From Streptomyces sp. P3 (GTDB lineage Bacteria; Actinomycetota; Actinomycetes; Streptomycetales; Streptomycetaceae), in contig JAFEKX020000001.1 of the NCBI GenBank assembly GCA_016893485.2, positions 6,155,501-6,219,500 of the forward strand: 64,000 nucleotides of DNA, written 5' to 3'. The position numbers were made by a program, and so were the translations under genes. The notes under the pieces are model-generated. The model made no database searches. It was not told the DNA's origin and was given only the letters and a program-made list of their open reading frames with translations. Positions 1 through 9,197 of the stretch are shown here, in pieces (the stretch's first letter is position 1; the number at the start of each line of letters is the position of its first letter).

Positions 1-554
1 ACGTACTCGCCGCTGAAGCACTGGAACGCCGGTCCCGGCAAGAAGGTCGCGATCATCGGCATGGGCGGCCTCGGCCACATGGGCGTCAAGATCGCGCACG
101 CCCTCGGCGCGGAGGTCACCGTCCTCTCGCAGTCCCTGCGCAAGCAGGAGGACGGCCTGAAGCTGGGCGCCGACCACTACTACGCGACCAGCGACCCGAA
201 GACCTTCGAGGAGCTGCGCGGCACCCTCGACCTGATCATCTCCACCGTGTCGGCGCCGCTCGACCTCGGCGCGTACCTCTCGCTGCTGAAGACGGACGGC
301 GCGCTGGTCAACGTGGGCGCCCCGAGGAGCCCGTCTCCCTCAACCTGTTCTCCGTGATCGGCGGCCGCAAGACCCTGGCCGGTTCCGGCATCGGCGGCAT
401 CCAGGAGACCCAGGAGATGCTGGACTTCTGCGCCGAGCACGGTTTCGGCGCCGAGATCGAGGTCATCTCCGCGGACCAGATCAACGAGGCGTACGAGCGG
501 GTACTGGCGAGTGACGTCCGCTACCGGTTCGTGATCGACACGTCGACGATCTGA
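1..554 (+). CDS. Zinc-dependent NAD(P) alcohol dehydrogenase, C-terminal part (frameshifted)
   Basis: This is the C-terminal half of a medium-chain alcohol dehydrogenase of the AdhC/cinnamyl-alcohol type; the zinc-binding N-terminus lies outside the window. The Rossmann glycine motif [11 protein letters not shown] is at the left edge and the typical tail ending FVIDTSTI precedes the TGA. The frame breaks near position 322: the text reads GALVNVGAP in one frame and resumes as [12 protein letters not shown] in another, and adding one G before the GAG codons repairs it. Such enzymes reduce aldehydes or oxidise alcohols in the cytoplasm. The substrate cannot be told from this fragment. A strong hairpin follows the stop. 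Confidence 0.85.
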   Translation, partial: VLAAEALERRSRQEGRDHRHGRPRPHGRQDRARPRRGGHRPLAVPAQAGGRPEAGRRPLLRDQRPEDLRGAARHPRPDHLHRVGAARPRRVPLAAEDGRRAGQRGRPEEPVSLNLFSVIGGRKTLAGSGIGGIQETQEMLDFCAEHGFGAEIEVISADQINEAYERVLASDVRYRFVIDTSTI

Positions 555-568
555 CGGCGTCGCTTCAC

Positions 569-604
569 ACCGGACCCCGGAGCCGCACTGCTCCGGGGTC
601 CGGT
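569..604. terminator. Strong hairpin terminator after the alcohol dehydrogenase
   Basis: A perfect 15-bp stem (arms 569-583 and 590-604) with a 6-nt loop starts about 15 bp after the dehydrogenase stop. There is no U tract, as is usual for Streptomyces terminators. Confidence 0.8.
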
Positions 605-671
605 GCGCGGGCGGGTGTGGGTGCGCGGTCGAGTGCGGATGCGTGATCGGCTGCGGGTGCGTCGTGGTTGC

Positions 672-786
672 TCGCGCAGTTCCCCGCGCCCCTGAAGACA
701 CGGGGTTGCTCTCGCCGTGCGATACAGCCCCGCACCCTTGAAGACGCCTGGCGCATCCCTCCCCAGGGGCGCGGGGAACTGCGCGA
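672..786. repeat. Widely distributed Streptomyces intergenic inverted repeat
   Basis: A 22-bp sequence at 672-693 (core CAGTTCCCCGCGCCCCT) recurs as its exact reverse complement at 765-786. The core is one I recognise from many Streptomyces intergenic regions. The arms enclose about 70 bp that contain no gene. A diverged relative of the motif lies at about 54190-54240. It probably forms a large stem-loop at the end of converging transcription units. Confidence 0.7.
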
Positions 787-820
787 CCGGCCCCCGCCGG
801 GCTGTGGCCGCCGACGAACC

Positions 821-1857
821 TCAGGCACCCGTCCGGTTCCGCCCCAACAGCCACAGCAGGTACGGCCCTCCGACCAACGACGTCAGCGCGCCGACCGGCA
901 CCTCCAGCGGAGGCAGGATCGTCCGCGCGGCGAGATCGGCGGTCACCAGGATCACCGCGCCCGTCAACGCCGAGCAGACCAACGGCAGTTGCGACGTACG
1001 GGTGAGCCGCCTCGCCAACTGCGGCGCGGTCAGCGCCACGAACCCGATCGGCCCGCCCGCCCCGGTCGCTGTCGCGGCCAAGACCACCCCGAGCACGGTC
1101 ACCGCCAGCCGAGTCCGGTCCACCCGCACCCCAGCGAGGCCGCGGTGTCGGCGTCCAGCCCGAGCGGCCGCACGGCACGGCTCGCCCACACCAACGCCGG
1201 CAGACACACCAGCAGTACGACGGCCAGGGGCGCCGCCTGCTCCCAGCCCCGCCCGTTCAGGGAACCGGTCAGCCACAGCTTGACCGTCTCGGCCTCCTGC
1301 AACTCGCTGTCCGAGAGATACAGCTGCACGACGGCCGACAGCGCGACCCCGATCCCAACTCCCGTCAGCACGAACCGACTTGGCTGCATCCCGTGCCGCC
1401 ACGCCAGCGCGTACACGAGCGCGGCGGCCACGAGCCCGCCCACCACGGAGACGGCGGGCATGGCACTGGGCGAGTTCACGAGCCCCGCGGACAGCGCGAG
1501 CACGGTCGCGGCGGCGGCACCGTGTCCGACCCCGATCACGTCCGGACTGGCGAGCGGATTCCGGGTGACGGTCTGCACGAGCGCTCCGGCGAGGCCCAGC
1601 GCGACACCGACCAGCGCGCCGAGCACGATCCGGGGAACCCGCAACTCGTTGACGACGAGGTCGTATGGACCGGATCCGGTGCGGAGGGTGTGCCCTACCG
1701 CGCCGGGCGAGATGTAGGTCTGGCCGAGACAGGCGGCGGCCAGCATCGCAACGGCCAGCAGGAGAAGCAGAGTTGCGGCTACGGCGGCCGAACGCCGGTG
1801 CAGGAGAAGGGAGACGGAGGGGTGAGGGCGCAGGACACTGACACCGGTGGGGCTCAT
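821..1857 (-). CDS. FecCD-family iron-siderophore ABC permease, second subunit (frameshifted)
   Basis: This is one of two membrane subunits of an iron-siderophore importer of the FecCD/BtuC family, with about 10 membrane helices. The N-terminus is basic and is followed by hydrophobic segments. The family signatures GALVQTVTRNPLASPDVIG and, near the C-terminus, GPIGFVALTAPQLARRL are present, the latter probably contacting the ATPase. The frame breaks near 1135, after the segment ending AASLG; a one-base repair gives about 345 residues, the normal length. The ATG start at 1857 overlaps the stop of the upstream permease as ATGA, so the pair is translationally coupled. No ATPase gene is adjacent, so the pair must borrow one from elsewhere. 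Confidence 0.88.
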
Positions 1858-2842
1858 ACGGCCGTCGCCTTCCGCCGTACCAGGACCACCAGCACCGGCA
1901 CCCCACCAACGCCGTCATCACCCCGGCCGGCACCTCCGCAGGGGGAGCGCACGACCCGCCCCGCCACATCCGCCCCGACCAGCAGCGCGGCGCCGAGCAG
2001 GGCGGACAGCGGGAGCAGGCTGCGGTGGCCGCCGGAGGTGAGGCGGCGGGCGAGATGCGGGACGGCGAGGCCGACGAACGCGATCGGTCCGGCGGCGGCC
2101 ACCGCGGACGCCACCAGCAGGGTCGCCCCGAGCGCCGCACACACCCGTACGACCCCACCCGATGCCCGAGCGCCCGCGCGGTCTCGTCCCCGAGGGCCAG
2201 CGCGTCCAGCCCCCGCGCACAGACGAGCACCAGCAGCGCCCCGGCCACCAGGAACGGCAGCATCTCCACGACCGTGTCCGCGTCGCGGCCGCTCAGCGAG
2301 CCGACCTGCCAGAACCGGAACTGGTCCAGCGTCGCCGAACTCGACGTCAGGACGACGGTCGTACCACCGGCGGTCATCGCCGACAACGCCGTACCGGCGA
2401 GGGCGAGTTTGACCGGTGAGGCCCCGCCCCGGCCGCGCGCGGCGATGCCGTAGACGAGACAGGCGGCGAGGACGGCGCCGGCGAAGGCGTACCAGACGTA
2501 GCCGCTGAAACCGCTCGCGAGGCCGGTCGCGATGGCGAGGACGACGCCGGCCGCCGCGCCCTGGCTGAGGCCGAGGATGCCGGGGTCGGCGAGCGGGTTG
2601 CGGGTGACGGCCTGGAGCGCGGCGCCCGCGACACCGAGCGCCGCGCCCGCCGTCAGGCCGATCTCGGTGCGGGGCAGCCGTAGCGACCGTACGACCAGCG
2701 CGTCCGGTGAACTGCCGCCGTGCAGAAGCGCGTCGAGGACGGCGGACGGAGGGACCGGGCGGGTGCCGACGGCGAGGCTGAGCAGCACGGCGGCGGCCAC
2801 CGCGAGGGTGGCCGCCGGCCAGGCGAGGCGTGTGACGCTCAC
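1854..2842 (-). CDS. FecCD-family iron-siderophore ABC permease, first subunit (frameshifted)
   Basis: This is the partner membrane subunit of the siderophore importer. It carries the family motif GAALQAVTRNPLADPGILG near residue 70 and GPIAFVGLAVPHLARRL in the C-terminal third. I count three reading-frame changes: near 2155, and a compensating pair near 1945 and 1905, between which the expected AEVPAGVMTALVG is found in another frame. After repair the length is about 330 residues. It lies 30 bp downstream of the binding-protein gene and overlaps the next permease by four bases. The order binding protein, permease, permease suggests one iron-controlled transcript read from the box at 3957. 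Confidence 0.86.
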
Positions 2843-2872
2843 TGCGTACTCTCCGCTGTCCTTCGGGTCGCT

Positions 2873-3933
2873 CTACTTGCTGATGTCCTCGGCGAGTTGG
2901 AGGACGACGAGGCGCGCGGCGGTCGGGCCCGCGTTGAGGTACCAGGGGTCGTCGTCGACCTTCACGGCGTGGCCGGCCTTGACCGCGCTCATCGACTTCC
3001 AGAGCGGTCCGGCGAGCACGCTCGCGGCGTCGGTCCTGGAGGCGTCGCCCTGGACCGAGTAGAAGATCCAGTCACCGTCGGCCTTGTCGATGCTCTCGGC
3101 GCCGATGTCCTCCGAAATGGCCTGGAACTGCTGGGACTTGGGCCGGTCGAGGCCCATGTCGACGGCGATGGAACCGGTGAAGGAGGAGACGCCGAACATC
3201 CGGGTCCTGCCGGGCGTGAAGCGCAGCATCGACACGGAGGTCTTCGACAGCGCCTCGCCCTTCTCGCCCGCGTCCTCGACGATCCCGTCGAGCAGCTTCT
3301 GCGCCTGCCCGCCCTTGCCGATCGCGTCGCCGACGAGGAGGAGGTCGCGCTTCCAGTTGATGCCGTTGCCCGCGGTGATGACGGTCGGCGCGATCTTCGA
3401 CAGCTTGGGGTAGAGGTCGCCGAGCGAGTCGTTGGCGAGGATCAGGTCGGGCTTCGCGGCGGCGAGGGTCTCCAGGTTGGGCGCCTGGCGGGTGCCCGCG
3501 TCGGTCATCGCGGCGAGCCTCGACTTGTCGGAGGGGAAGGCGTTCGCGAGGTAGGCGGGGACGAGTCCGGCGTTGTCGGCGCGGGTGGTGGCCGTCGGGA
3601 CCGTACCGAGGGAGAGCAGGTCGTCGAGCTGACCGGTGCTCAGCACGGCGATCCTCGTGGGCTTCGCCTTGATCGTCGTCCTGCCCTCGAAGTGCGTGAC
3701 GGTGCGGGGGAAGGTGCCGTCGGTGTCGGTGTCCGAGCCCATGCCGGTCTCCAGCGTGCTCGGCGCGGCGGACGGGCCCTCGGAGGCGCCGATCACCCTG
3801 TTCTGCCGACCGTCACCCGACTTCTCGGCATTGTTGTCGGCGGACGACGACGAGCAACCGGCCAGCAACCCCCGACGGCGGACACGGCGACCATCGCCGT
3901 GACAGCCTTCCTCTTGAACGCACGCACTATCAC
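2873..3933 (-). CDS. Iron-siderophore ABC transporter substrate-binding lipoprotein (frameshifted at signal peptide)
   Basis: This is the extracytoplasmic ligand-binding lipoprotein that delivers a ferric siderophore to the permease pair downstream. The N-terminus is a classic lipoprotein signal: basic RAFKRK, a hydrophobic stretch, then the lipobox LLAGC with the lipidated cysteine. The frame breaks near 3870, just before the lipobox, where one base is missing; without the repair the protein would begin at the lipobox. The start is GTG at 3933 or 3927, behind GGAGAG. The body is the all-alpha-linker FepB/FhuD fold, with segments such as KPTRIAVLSTGQLDDLL and AAKPDLILANDSLG. The iron box lies 24 bp upstream of the start. 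Confidence 0.88.
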
Positions 3934-3956
3934 TGTCTCTCCGATCAAAACTGGCC

Positions 3957-3971
3957 AGGTAAGGCTTACCT
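3957..3971. promoter_or_regulatory. DmdR/DtxR-type iron box
   Basis: A perfect 7+1+7 palindrome AGGTAAG-G-CTTACCT matches the core of the actinobacterial iron-box consensus recognised by DmdR1/IdeR with ferrous iron. It lies between the divergent siderophore binding-protein gene and the VOC gene, so it may repress both when iron is sufficient. Confidence 0.88.
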
Positions 3972-4014
3972 TAGCTTGCCGTCGGAGTAGCTTGGGCACG
4001 AGGAGGCCCACACG

Positions 4015-4416
4015 ATGACCGTGCAGCTGAACCACACCATCGTCGCCGCGCACGACAAACACACGTCGGCCCGATTCCTCGCCGACCTGCTGGGGCTCCA
4101 AGTGAGCCCGCAGTACGGCCCGTTCATCCCGGTCGCGATCCCGAACGGGGTGACCCTCGACTACATGGACCAGCCCGGTTCGGGCTTCGCCGAGATCGCC
4201 TCGCAGCACTACGCGTTCCTGGTCTCGGAGGACGACTTCGACGCGATTTTCGGTCGCATCCAGGCGGCGGGGCTCACGTACTGGGCGGACCCGGCGCATC
4301 GCCGCGAGGGCGAGATCAACACGAACGACGGTGGCCGCGGCGTCTATTTCGACGACCCGAACGGACACGTCCTGGAGATCCTGACCCGGCCTTACGGCAG
4401 CGGACTCACCCGGTGA
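4015..4416 (+). CDS. VOC-family (glyoxalase/bleomycin-resistance fold) protein
   Basis: This intact 133-residue protein is one vicinal-oxygen-chelate domain. It opens with LNHTIVAAHDKHTSARFLADLL and ends with the strand FDDPNGHVLEILTRPYG, whose glutamate is a usual metal ligand of the fold, as is the early histidine. VOC proteins bind a divalent metal and act as isomerases, dioxygenases or drug-binding proteins; the substrate here is unknown. GAGGAGG lies just upstream of the ATG. The iron box lies 44 bp upstream, so expression may respond to iron. The gene overlaps the converging peptidase gene by 11 bp. Confidence 0.85.
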   Translation: MTVQLNHTIVAAHDKHTSARFLADLLGLQVSPQYGPFIPVAIPNGVTLDYMDQPGSGFAEIASQHYAFLVSEDDFDAIFGRIQAAGLTYWADPAHRREGEINTNDGGRGVYFDDPNGHVLEILTRPYGSGLTR

Positions 4417-5321
4417 GACCGGTGAGACCGGTGGGACCTGTGAGGAACGACTCGCCGGCCCCGTAGGACCGCACGATCACACCACCGCCCTCGGCACCGG
4501 CACCGGCACCGCCCTCGGCACCGGCACCGGCACCGCCCTCGGCACCGGCACCGGCACCGCCCTCGGCACCGGCACCGGCACCGCCCTCGGCACCGGCACC
4601 GGCACCGGCCGGCCGTACGGAGTGCGCGCGCCCCAGTCCCGACACGTGGGCGCGACCGTCCGCCGCCACCTCGACCAGCGTGTTCTCGTCTACGGCGACG
4701 CCGTGCGGGAGCCGGTACCGGGTGACGGCGGCGATCAGCCGGGGCAGCGTCCCCACTGCGCCGCGTGCGCGTCCACGGCGAAGGACACCAGCCCCAACCC
4801 GTCCCGTACGGCGAGTTCGTCCAGGTCCTCACCGGTGTCCTCCGGACACACCGCGACCCCGTCGAGCAGCCACCCCCGACGACAGCGGCCCGCGCGGCGA
4901 GCGCGGCACCGGCGGAGAACCCGGCGTAGGGGATGCGTTTTTCGGCGAGCAGCCGTGGCAACCGGTCGAGACACTCCGCGAAGGCGTCCTGATACGCGGG
5001 CGTCAGCCCACCACAGACCAGCAGCCCGTCCACGTCCGCTGCCGCCTCGACGTCGAAGCGGGCGCCGATCGGCACGAGTACCGGTACGGGGGTGCAGTCG
5101 CCCGCACTCCTCAACGCCTCGTCGTAGCGCGCGAATTGACGCTCCCCGTCGTCTTCGCCCTCGTCGAGGATCACGCAGGCGATGCGGGGTGTGGATCCGG
5201 GGGCGTTGGTCGCCGCGCGGAGGAAGGGTTCGTAGACGCCGGGGTCGCCCCACCCACCGCCGATGAGGAAGGTGCTGGGGAGGAAGGCGCTGGCTTGGCT
5301 GGGTTCGCTCGGCTCGTCCAC
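4406..5321 (-). CDS. Peptidase S51-like (type-1 glutamine-amidotransferase fold) protein with C-terminal repeat (frameshifted)
   Basis: The protein begins with FLIGGGWGDPGVYEPFLRAA and contains the nucleophile elbow GFSAGAALAA, a hallmark of the S51 dipeptidase E/cyanophycinase-like superfamily. VDGLLVCGGLTPAY upstream of it fits the same fold. Frame breaks occur near 4878 and near 4755; joining the pieces gives a continuous domain. The C-terminal tail is low-complexity Gly-Ala-Glu repeats encoded by the 24-bp minisatellite at 4487-4606, followed by TGLTG repeats, which the core family lacks. The best start is GTG at 5321. The role is probably hydrolysis of an Asp- or Glu-type dipeptide, which is inference from the family. 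Confidence 0.78.
4487..4606. repeat. Five perfect tandem copies of a 24-bp minisatellite
   Basis: The unit GCCCTCGGCACCGGCACCGG plus CACC is repeated five times without a mismatch (4487, 4511, 4535, 4559, 4583). The unit is a multiple of three and stays in frame within the peptidase gene on the minus strand, encoding an eight-residue Ala/Gly/Glu repeat. Copy number probably varies between strains by replication slippage. Confidence 0.95.
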
Positions 5322-5533
5322 GGGGGCATCAAATCCCGTCGCCGCGGCCCCTGTCACACTCTTTTGCCGACCGGAGGACGCCACTGTCCACCCGCGCGGC
5401 GGACCACTTTCCGCCCGCGCGGCGGATCGGCAGGATCGTGCAAGAGGTCGGTGGGATCGGTCTAACATTTCCGCAGGTCACGGTGGTGTCCTTGAGGAGT
5501 CGGTTTCCCAGCGACTCCCCACAGGAGCATTCC

Positions 5534-6416
5534 ATGGCACTCGACTCGTACGTCGGACTCGGCCGTTCCGGCCTCAAGGTGAGCCCCTTCTGCCTGGGCG
5601 CGATGAACTTCGGCGAGGACGGCGGCTTCGGCAGCGGCGTCGAGGAGTCGGAGAGGATCCTCCAGAGCTACCTCGACCGCGGCGGCAACTTCGTCGACAC
5701 CGCGAACCTCTACACGAACGGCCACTCCGAGGCGATCCTCGGCGACTTCCTCGCCGCCCGCCCCGCCCTGCGCGACCGCCTCGTCGTGGCCACCAAGTTC
5801 TACGGCAACCTCCACCTCGGCGACCCGAACGGCGGCGGAGCGAGCCGCAAGGCGATCATCGGTCAGCTGGAGGACTCGCTGCGCCGCCTCCGCACCGACT
5901 ACCTCGACCTGTACTGGCTGCACAACCACGACCGCTCGACCCCGGTCGAGACGCGGGGATGGGCGTGCTGCCGTGGAGCCCCTCAAGAGCGGCTATCTGT
6001 CGGGGACATACACGCGCGAGCAGTCAACTCCCGCCGACACCAGGCGCTCCGCGGTCCTCGGCGCCCCAACTCCCGCCCAGTTCACGGTGATCGACGCGGT
6101 CGCCGAGGTGGCACGGGAGACGGGCGCGACCTCCGCCGCCGTAGCGCTGTCCTGGGTCCGGTCGCGCCCCGGCATCACGTCCACCCTCATCGGCCCCCGC
6201 ACCCTCGCCCACCTGGAGGCCAACCTCGCGGCCCTGGACCTCCACCTCACCCCGGCCCAGACCGCCACGCTCGACGAGGTGTCCACCCCGACCCTCAACT
6301 TCCCCTACGACCTCAACCGCCAGGTCGGCGACATGCTCAAGTACGCGGGGGCGACGGTGGACGGGGTGGCGAGCGCGGTGTATCCGCCGTTGGCGGCGAG
6401 TGGGGTTCGGTACTGA
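5534..6416 (+). pseudogene. Aldo/keto reductase with internal deletion and frame breaks
   Basis: The N-terminal half is a clear aldo/keto reductase: GLGRSGLKVSPFCLGAMNFG, then FVDTANLYTNGHSE with the catalytic Asp and Tyr, and a Lys in VVATKFYG. After RSTPVE near 5948 the sequence jumps to MGVLPWSPLKSGYLSG, which in the family lies some 80 residues further on, so most of the second half of the barrel is missing. The frame also changes at the junction and again near 5980. The C-terminus to SGVRY is otherwise normal. The ATG at 5534 has AGGAG seven bases upstream. This is either a real deletion allele or a collapsed assembly; as written it cannot encode a working enzyme. Confidence 0.8.
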
Positions 6417-6534
6417 GAGAGGCGTGGAGCGGTACCGAGGGGACGGCGAGTCCTCGGGGCACGCCGGTGGCCTCAAATCCCTTGTACGGAAAGGCATTTC
6501 GTGGCTCATCCGGGTGGTCGTTACGGTCGATTCC

Positions 6535-7987
6535 ATGGATGCTCAGAACTTTCCGACGGCCGAGGAACTCATGGCCGCGCTGCGCGCCGGTGACGTCTCC
6601 TCGGTGGAACTGACCGACGAGGCGATCACCCGGATCGAGCGGGACGACAAGGCCATCAACGCCATCTGCGTACCGGACTTCGACCGGGCACGGACCGCCG
6701 CACACGCCGCCGACGAGGCACGCGCCCGAGGCGAGGACCGGCCGCTGCTCGGGCTGCCGGTGACGGTCAAGGAGTCGTACGACATCGCCGGGCTGCCCAC
6801 GACCTGGGGCATCCCGGCACACCGGGACCACATCCCCGCCGAGGACGCGGTGCAGGTGTCGCGGCTCAGGGAGGCGGGCGCGGTGATCCTCGGCAAGACC
6901 AACGTGCCGCCGGCCCTCCAGGACGTGCAGAGCTTCAACGACATCTACGGCACCACCAACAACCCCTGGGACCACACCCGTACGTCGGGCGGTTCCTCCG
7001 GCGGATCGGCGGCGGCCCTGGCGGCCGGGTTCGGCGCGCTGTCCATCGGGTCGGACATCGCCGGTTCGCTGCGCACCCCCGCCCACTTCTGCGGCGTCTA
7101 CGCCCACAAGCCGACCCTCGGCCTGGCACCCAGCCGGGGCATGGTCCCGCCGACCGCGCCGCCGTACCCCGCCGAGCCCGACCTCGCGGTCGTCGGCCCG
7201 ATGGCACGCAGCGCCCGCGACCTCACCCTTCTGCTCGACGTCATGGCCGGCCCGGACCCGCTGACGCTCGGCGTGGCCTACGGCCTGACCCTGCCGCCCG
7301 CCCGCCACGACCGGCTCGGCGACTTCCGCGTCCTCGTCCTCGACGACCACCCGCTCATCCCGACCGGTTCCGCGGTACGGGCGGGCGTGGACCGGGTCGC
7401 GGGCGCGCTGGCCGACGCCGGCGCCCGCGTCGAACGGCACAGCGCGCTGCTCCCCGACCCGACCGAGGCGGCGCTGCTCTACACCCAGCTCCTGTTCGCG
7501 GGCTTCTCCGCGCGCTTCCCCGTCGAGTTCTACGAGGAGTGGCGGACCCGTGCCGCCGCGCTGGGGACGGACGACCAGGGGCTCGACGCGGCGCGGGTGC
7601 GCGGCCTGGTGTTCAGCCACCGCGACTGGATCGAGGCGAACGGCCACCGCGAACGGCATCGGCAGGGCTGGCGGCGGCTCTTCGCGTCGTTCGACGCGGT
7701 GGTGTGTCCCGTCACGCCGACACCCGCGTTCCCGCACGACCACAACCCCGACGGCGAGCAGCGCCGCCTCGACATCGACGGCGTCGAGTACCCGTACTTC
7801 GACCAGCTCGTCTGGGCAGGCGTCGCGACCATGCCCGGCCTGCCCGCCACGGCGGTACCGACGGGCCGCTCACCCGAGGGCTGCCGGTGGGGGTGCAGAT
7901 CATCGGGCCGATGTGGGAGGACCGGACGCCGTTGCGGTTGGCGGAGCTGTTGGAGGAGCGGGTTGGGGGTTTGGGGTGGTGGGGTAG
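6535..7987 (+). CDS. Amidase-signature family hydrolase (frameshifted near C-terminus)
   Basis: This is a cytoplasmic amidase that hydrolyses a carboxamide to acid and ammonia. The Ser-cisSer-Lys triad is visible: Lys79 in VTVKESYDIAG, Ser154 in SGGSSGGSA and Ser178 in IGSDIAGSLR, with the 75- and 24-residue spacings typical of the family. Length is about 480 residues, normal for the family. A frame break near 7882 separates VPTGRSPEG from LPVGVQIIGPMWEDRTPL. The exact C-terminus is uncertain because the gene runs into a G-rich tract; a second lost base would end it at the TAG at 7985. There is no strong ribosome-binding site before the ATG. The natural substrate is unknown. Confidence 0.87.
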
Positions 7988-8425
7988 GGCGGGGGCCGGG
8001 GGCTGGGGGCTACGGGGGTGGTTTTGGGGAGGGGGTCGGTCGGGGGCGGAGGGTGGGCTGGTGCGGTCGGGGAGGGCTGGTGCAGTCGGGGGCATGGCGC
8101 CGCGGGGGCGGGGCGGGGCGGTGGAGGGGCGGTGCGGTGGAGGGTGGTGCACTCGGGGAGGGCTGGTGCACTCGGAAGGCACGGTGCTGCGGAGGCGGGT
8201 CGGTGCGGGCGGCAGGCGGTGCGGTCGGGTGCGAGTGGGAAGGCCGGGCGGCCGTAGGGACGGGGCGGTACGGTCGTGAGGCGGGGCGCGGCGGCGGTAG
8301 GGCGAGGGCGGGTCGGTCGCGGAATCGCCGGGGCCCTCGTGTGTTGAGCACACTGGGTAAAGGGCGCCGGTGAGGTATGTGCCGAGCAGCCCCAGTGACC
8401 GAGTGACGGAAATTGGAGGGTCGCA
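7988..8425. other. G-rich non-coding stretch with an 18-bp direct repeat
   Basis: No convincing gene is seen here. The plus strand is strongly G-over-C biased from about 7960 to 8360. An 18-bp sequence beginning TCGGGGAGGGCTGGTGCA occurs at 8067-8084 and again at 8153-8170. Many runs of three to five G are spaced as in G-quadruplex-forming DNA. The stretch separates the amidase from msrA. Confidence 0.6.
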
Positions 8426-8937
8426 ATGGCTGCGCAGACGCAGAGGGCCGTGCTGGCGGGCGGGTGCTTCTGGGGATGGAGGAGCTGGTCCGCCGGCTCC
8501 CGGGCGTGACGGCGACCCGGGTCGGTTACACCGGCGGGGACGTGCCGAACGCTACGTACCGTAACCATGGGACGCACGCGGAGGCCATCGAGATCCTCTT
8601 CGACCCGGAGCAGACCGACTACCGCGCGCTCCTGGAGTTCTTCTTCCAGATCCACGACCCGAGCACCAAGAACCGCCAGGGCAACGACATCGGCCTCAGC
8701 TACCGCTCCGCGATCTACTACGTCGACGACGAGCAGAAGCGCATCGCCGAGGACACGATCGCGGACGTCGACGCGTCGGGCCTCTGGCCGGGCAAGGTCG
8801 TCACCGAGGTGGAGCCGGTCGGCCCGTTCTGGGAGGCGGAGCCGGAGCACCAGGACTACCTCCAGCGCTACCCAGACGGCTACACCTGCCACTTCCCCCG
8901 CCCGGGGTGGCGACTGCCGGCTCGCACGGAGGGCTGA
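8426..8937 (+). CDS. msrA: Peptide methionine-(S)-sulfoxide reductase MsrA, copy 1 (frameshifted)
   Basis: MsrA reduces methionine sulfoxide in proteins using thioredoxin. The catalytic motif GGCFWG places the nucleophilic Cys at residue 14. One base is missing right after it near 8475: TGG GGA TGG should read TGG GGG ATG GAG, giving [11 protein letters not shown]. Later motifs [15 protein letters not shown] and the C-terminal [11 protein letters not shown], with a probable resolving Cys, are intact. The ATG is preceded by GGAGGG. This is the short form, unlike the longer copy at 11654, which ends with a GYCGIGG-type tail. Confidence 0.9.
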
Positions 8938-9197
8938 GCGGGAGAGGTGGGTCGGGTTCGGCCGTCGGGTCCGGCGGTGGGATTCGGCCCTCGGGTTCGG
9001 CGGGGCTGAGCGTTGACTGGGTTCGGTGGCCTGGCTCTTGTGGGCTGGGCCGCTGGGCTTTCGCGGGATGGTGGGCTGGGCCTTGGCGGGATGGGGCGGC
9101 TGAGTTCCCCGCGGGCGGGTGGCGGGCTTTGGCGAGCTGGGCGGCCGGGCATTGGCCGAGACGGGTGGCTCGCTTCTACGACTGTGCCGCTGGGCTC
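8938..9197. repeat. Degenerate G/T-rich repeats (recurrent GCTGGGC)
   Basis: The segment between msrA and the converging PLP-enzyme gene is filled with irregular repeats of GCTGGGC and related GGG-rich words on the plus strand. Open frames across it show no family resemblance, and I call it non-coding. It continues under the last 90 bp of the next gene, whose C-terminus may be extended into the repeat. Confidence 0.55.

Noticed and set aside
821-2842. A single 673-residue open frame spanning two permeases
   Set aside because: It joins pieces of two FecCD proteins through non-family sequence. The true genes overlap as ATGA at 1854-1857 and the long frame exists only because of the frame breaks.
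4487-4606. Possible CRISPR array
   Set aside because: The repeats are head-to-tail without spacers, lie within a coding frame, and no cas gene is present. The same applies to 22226-22318.
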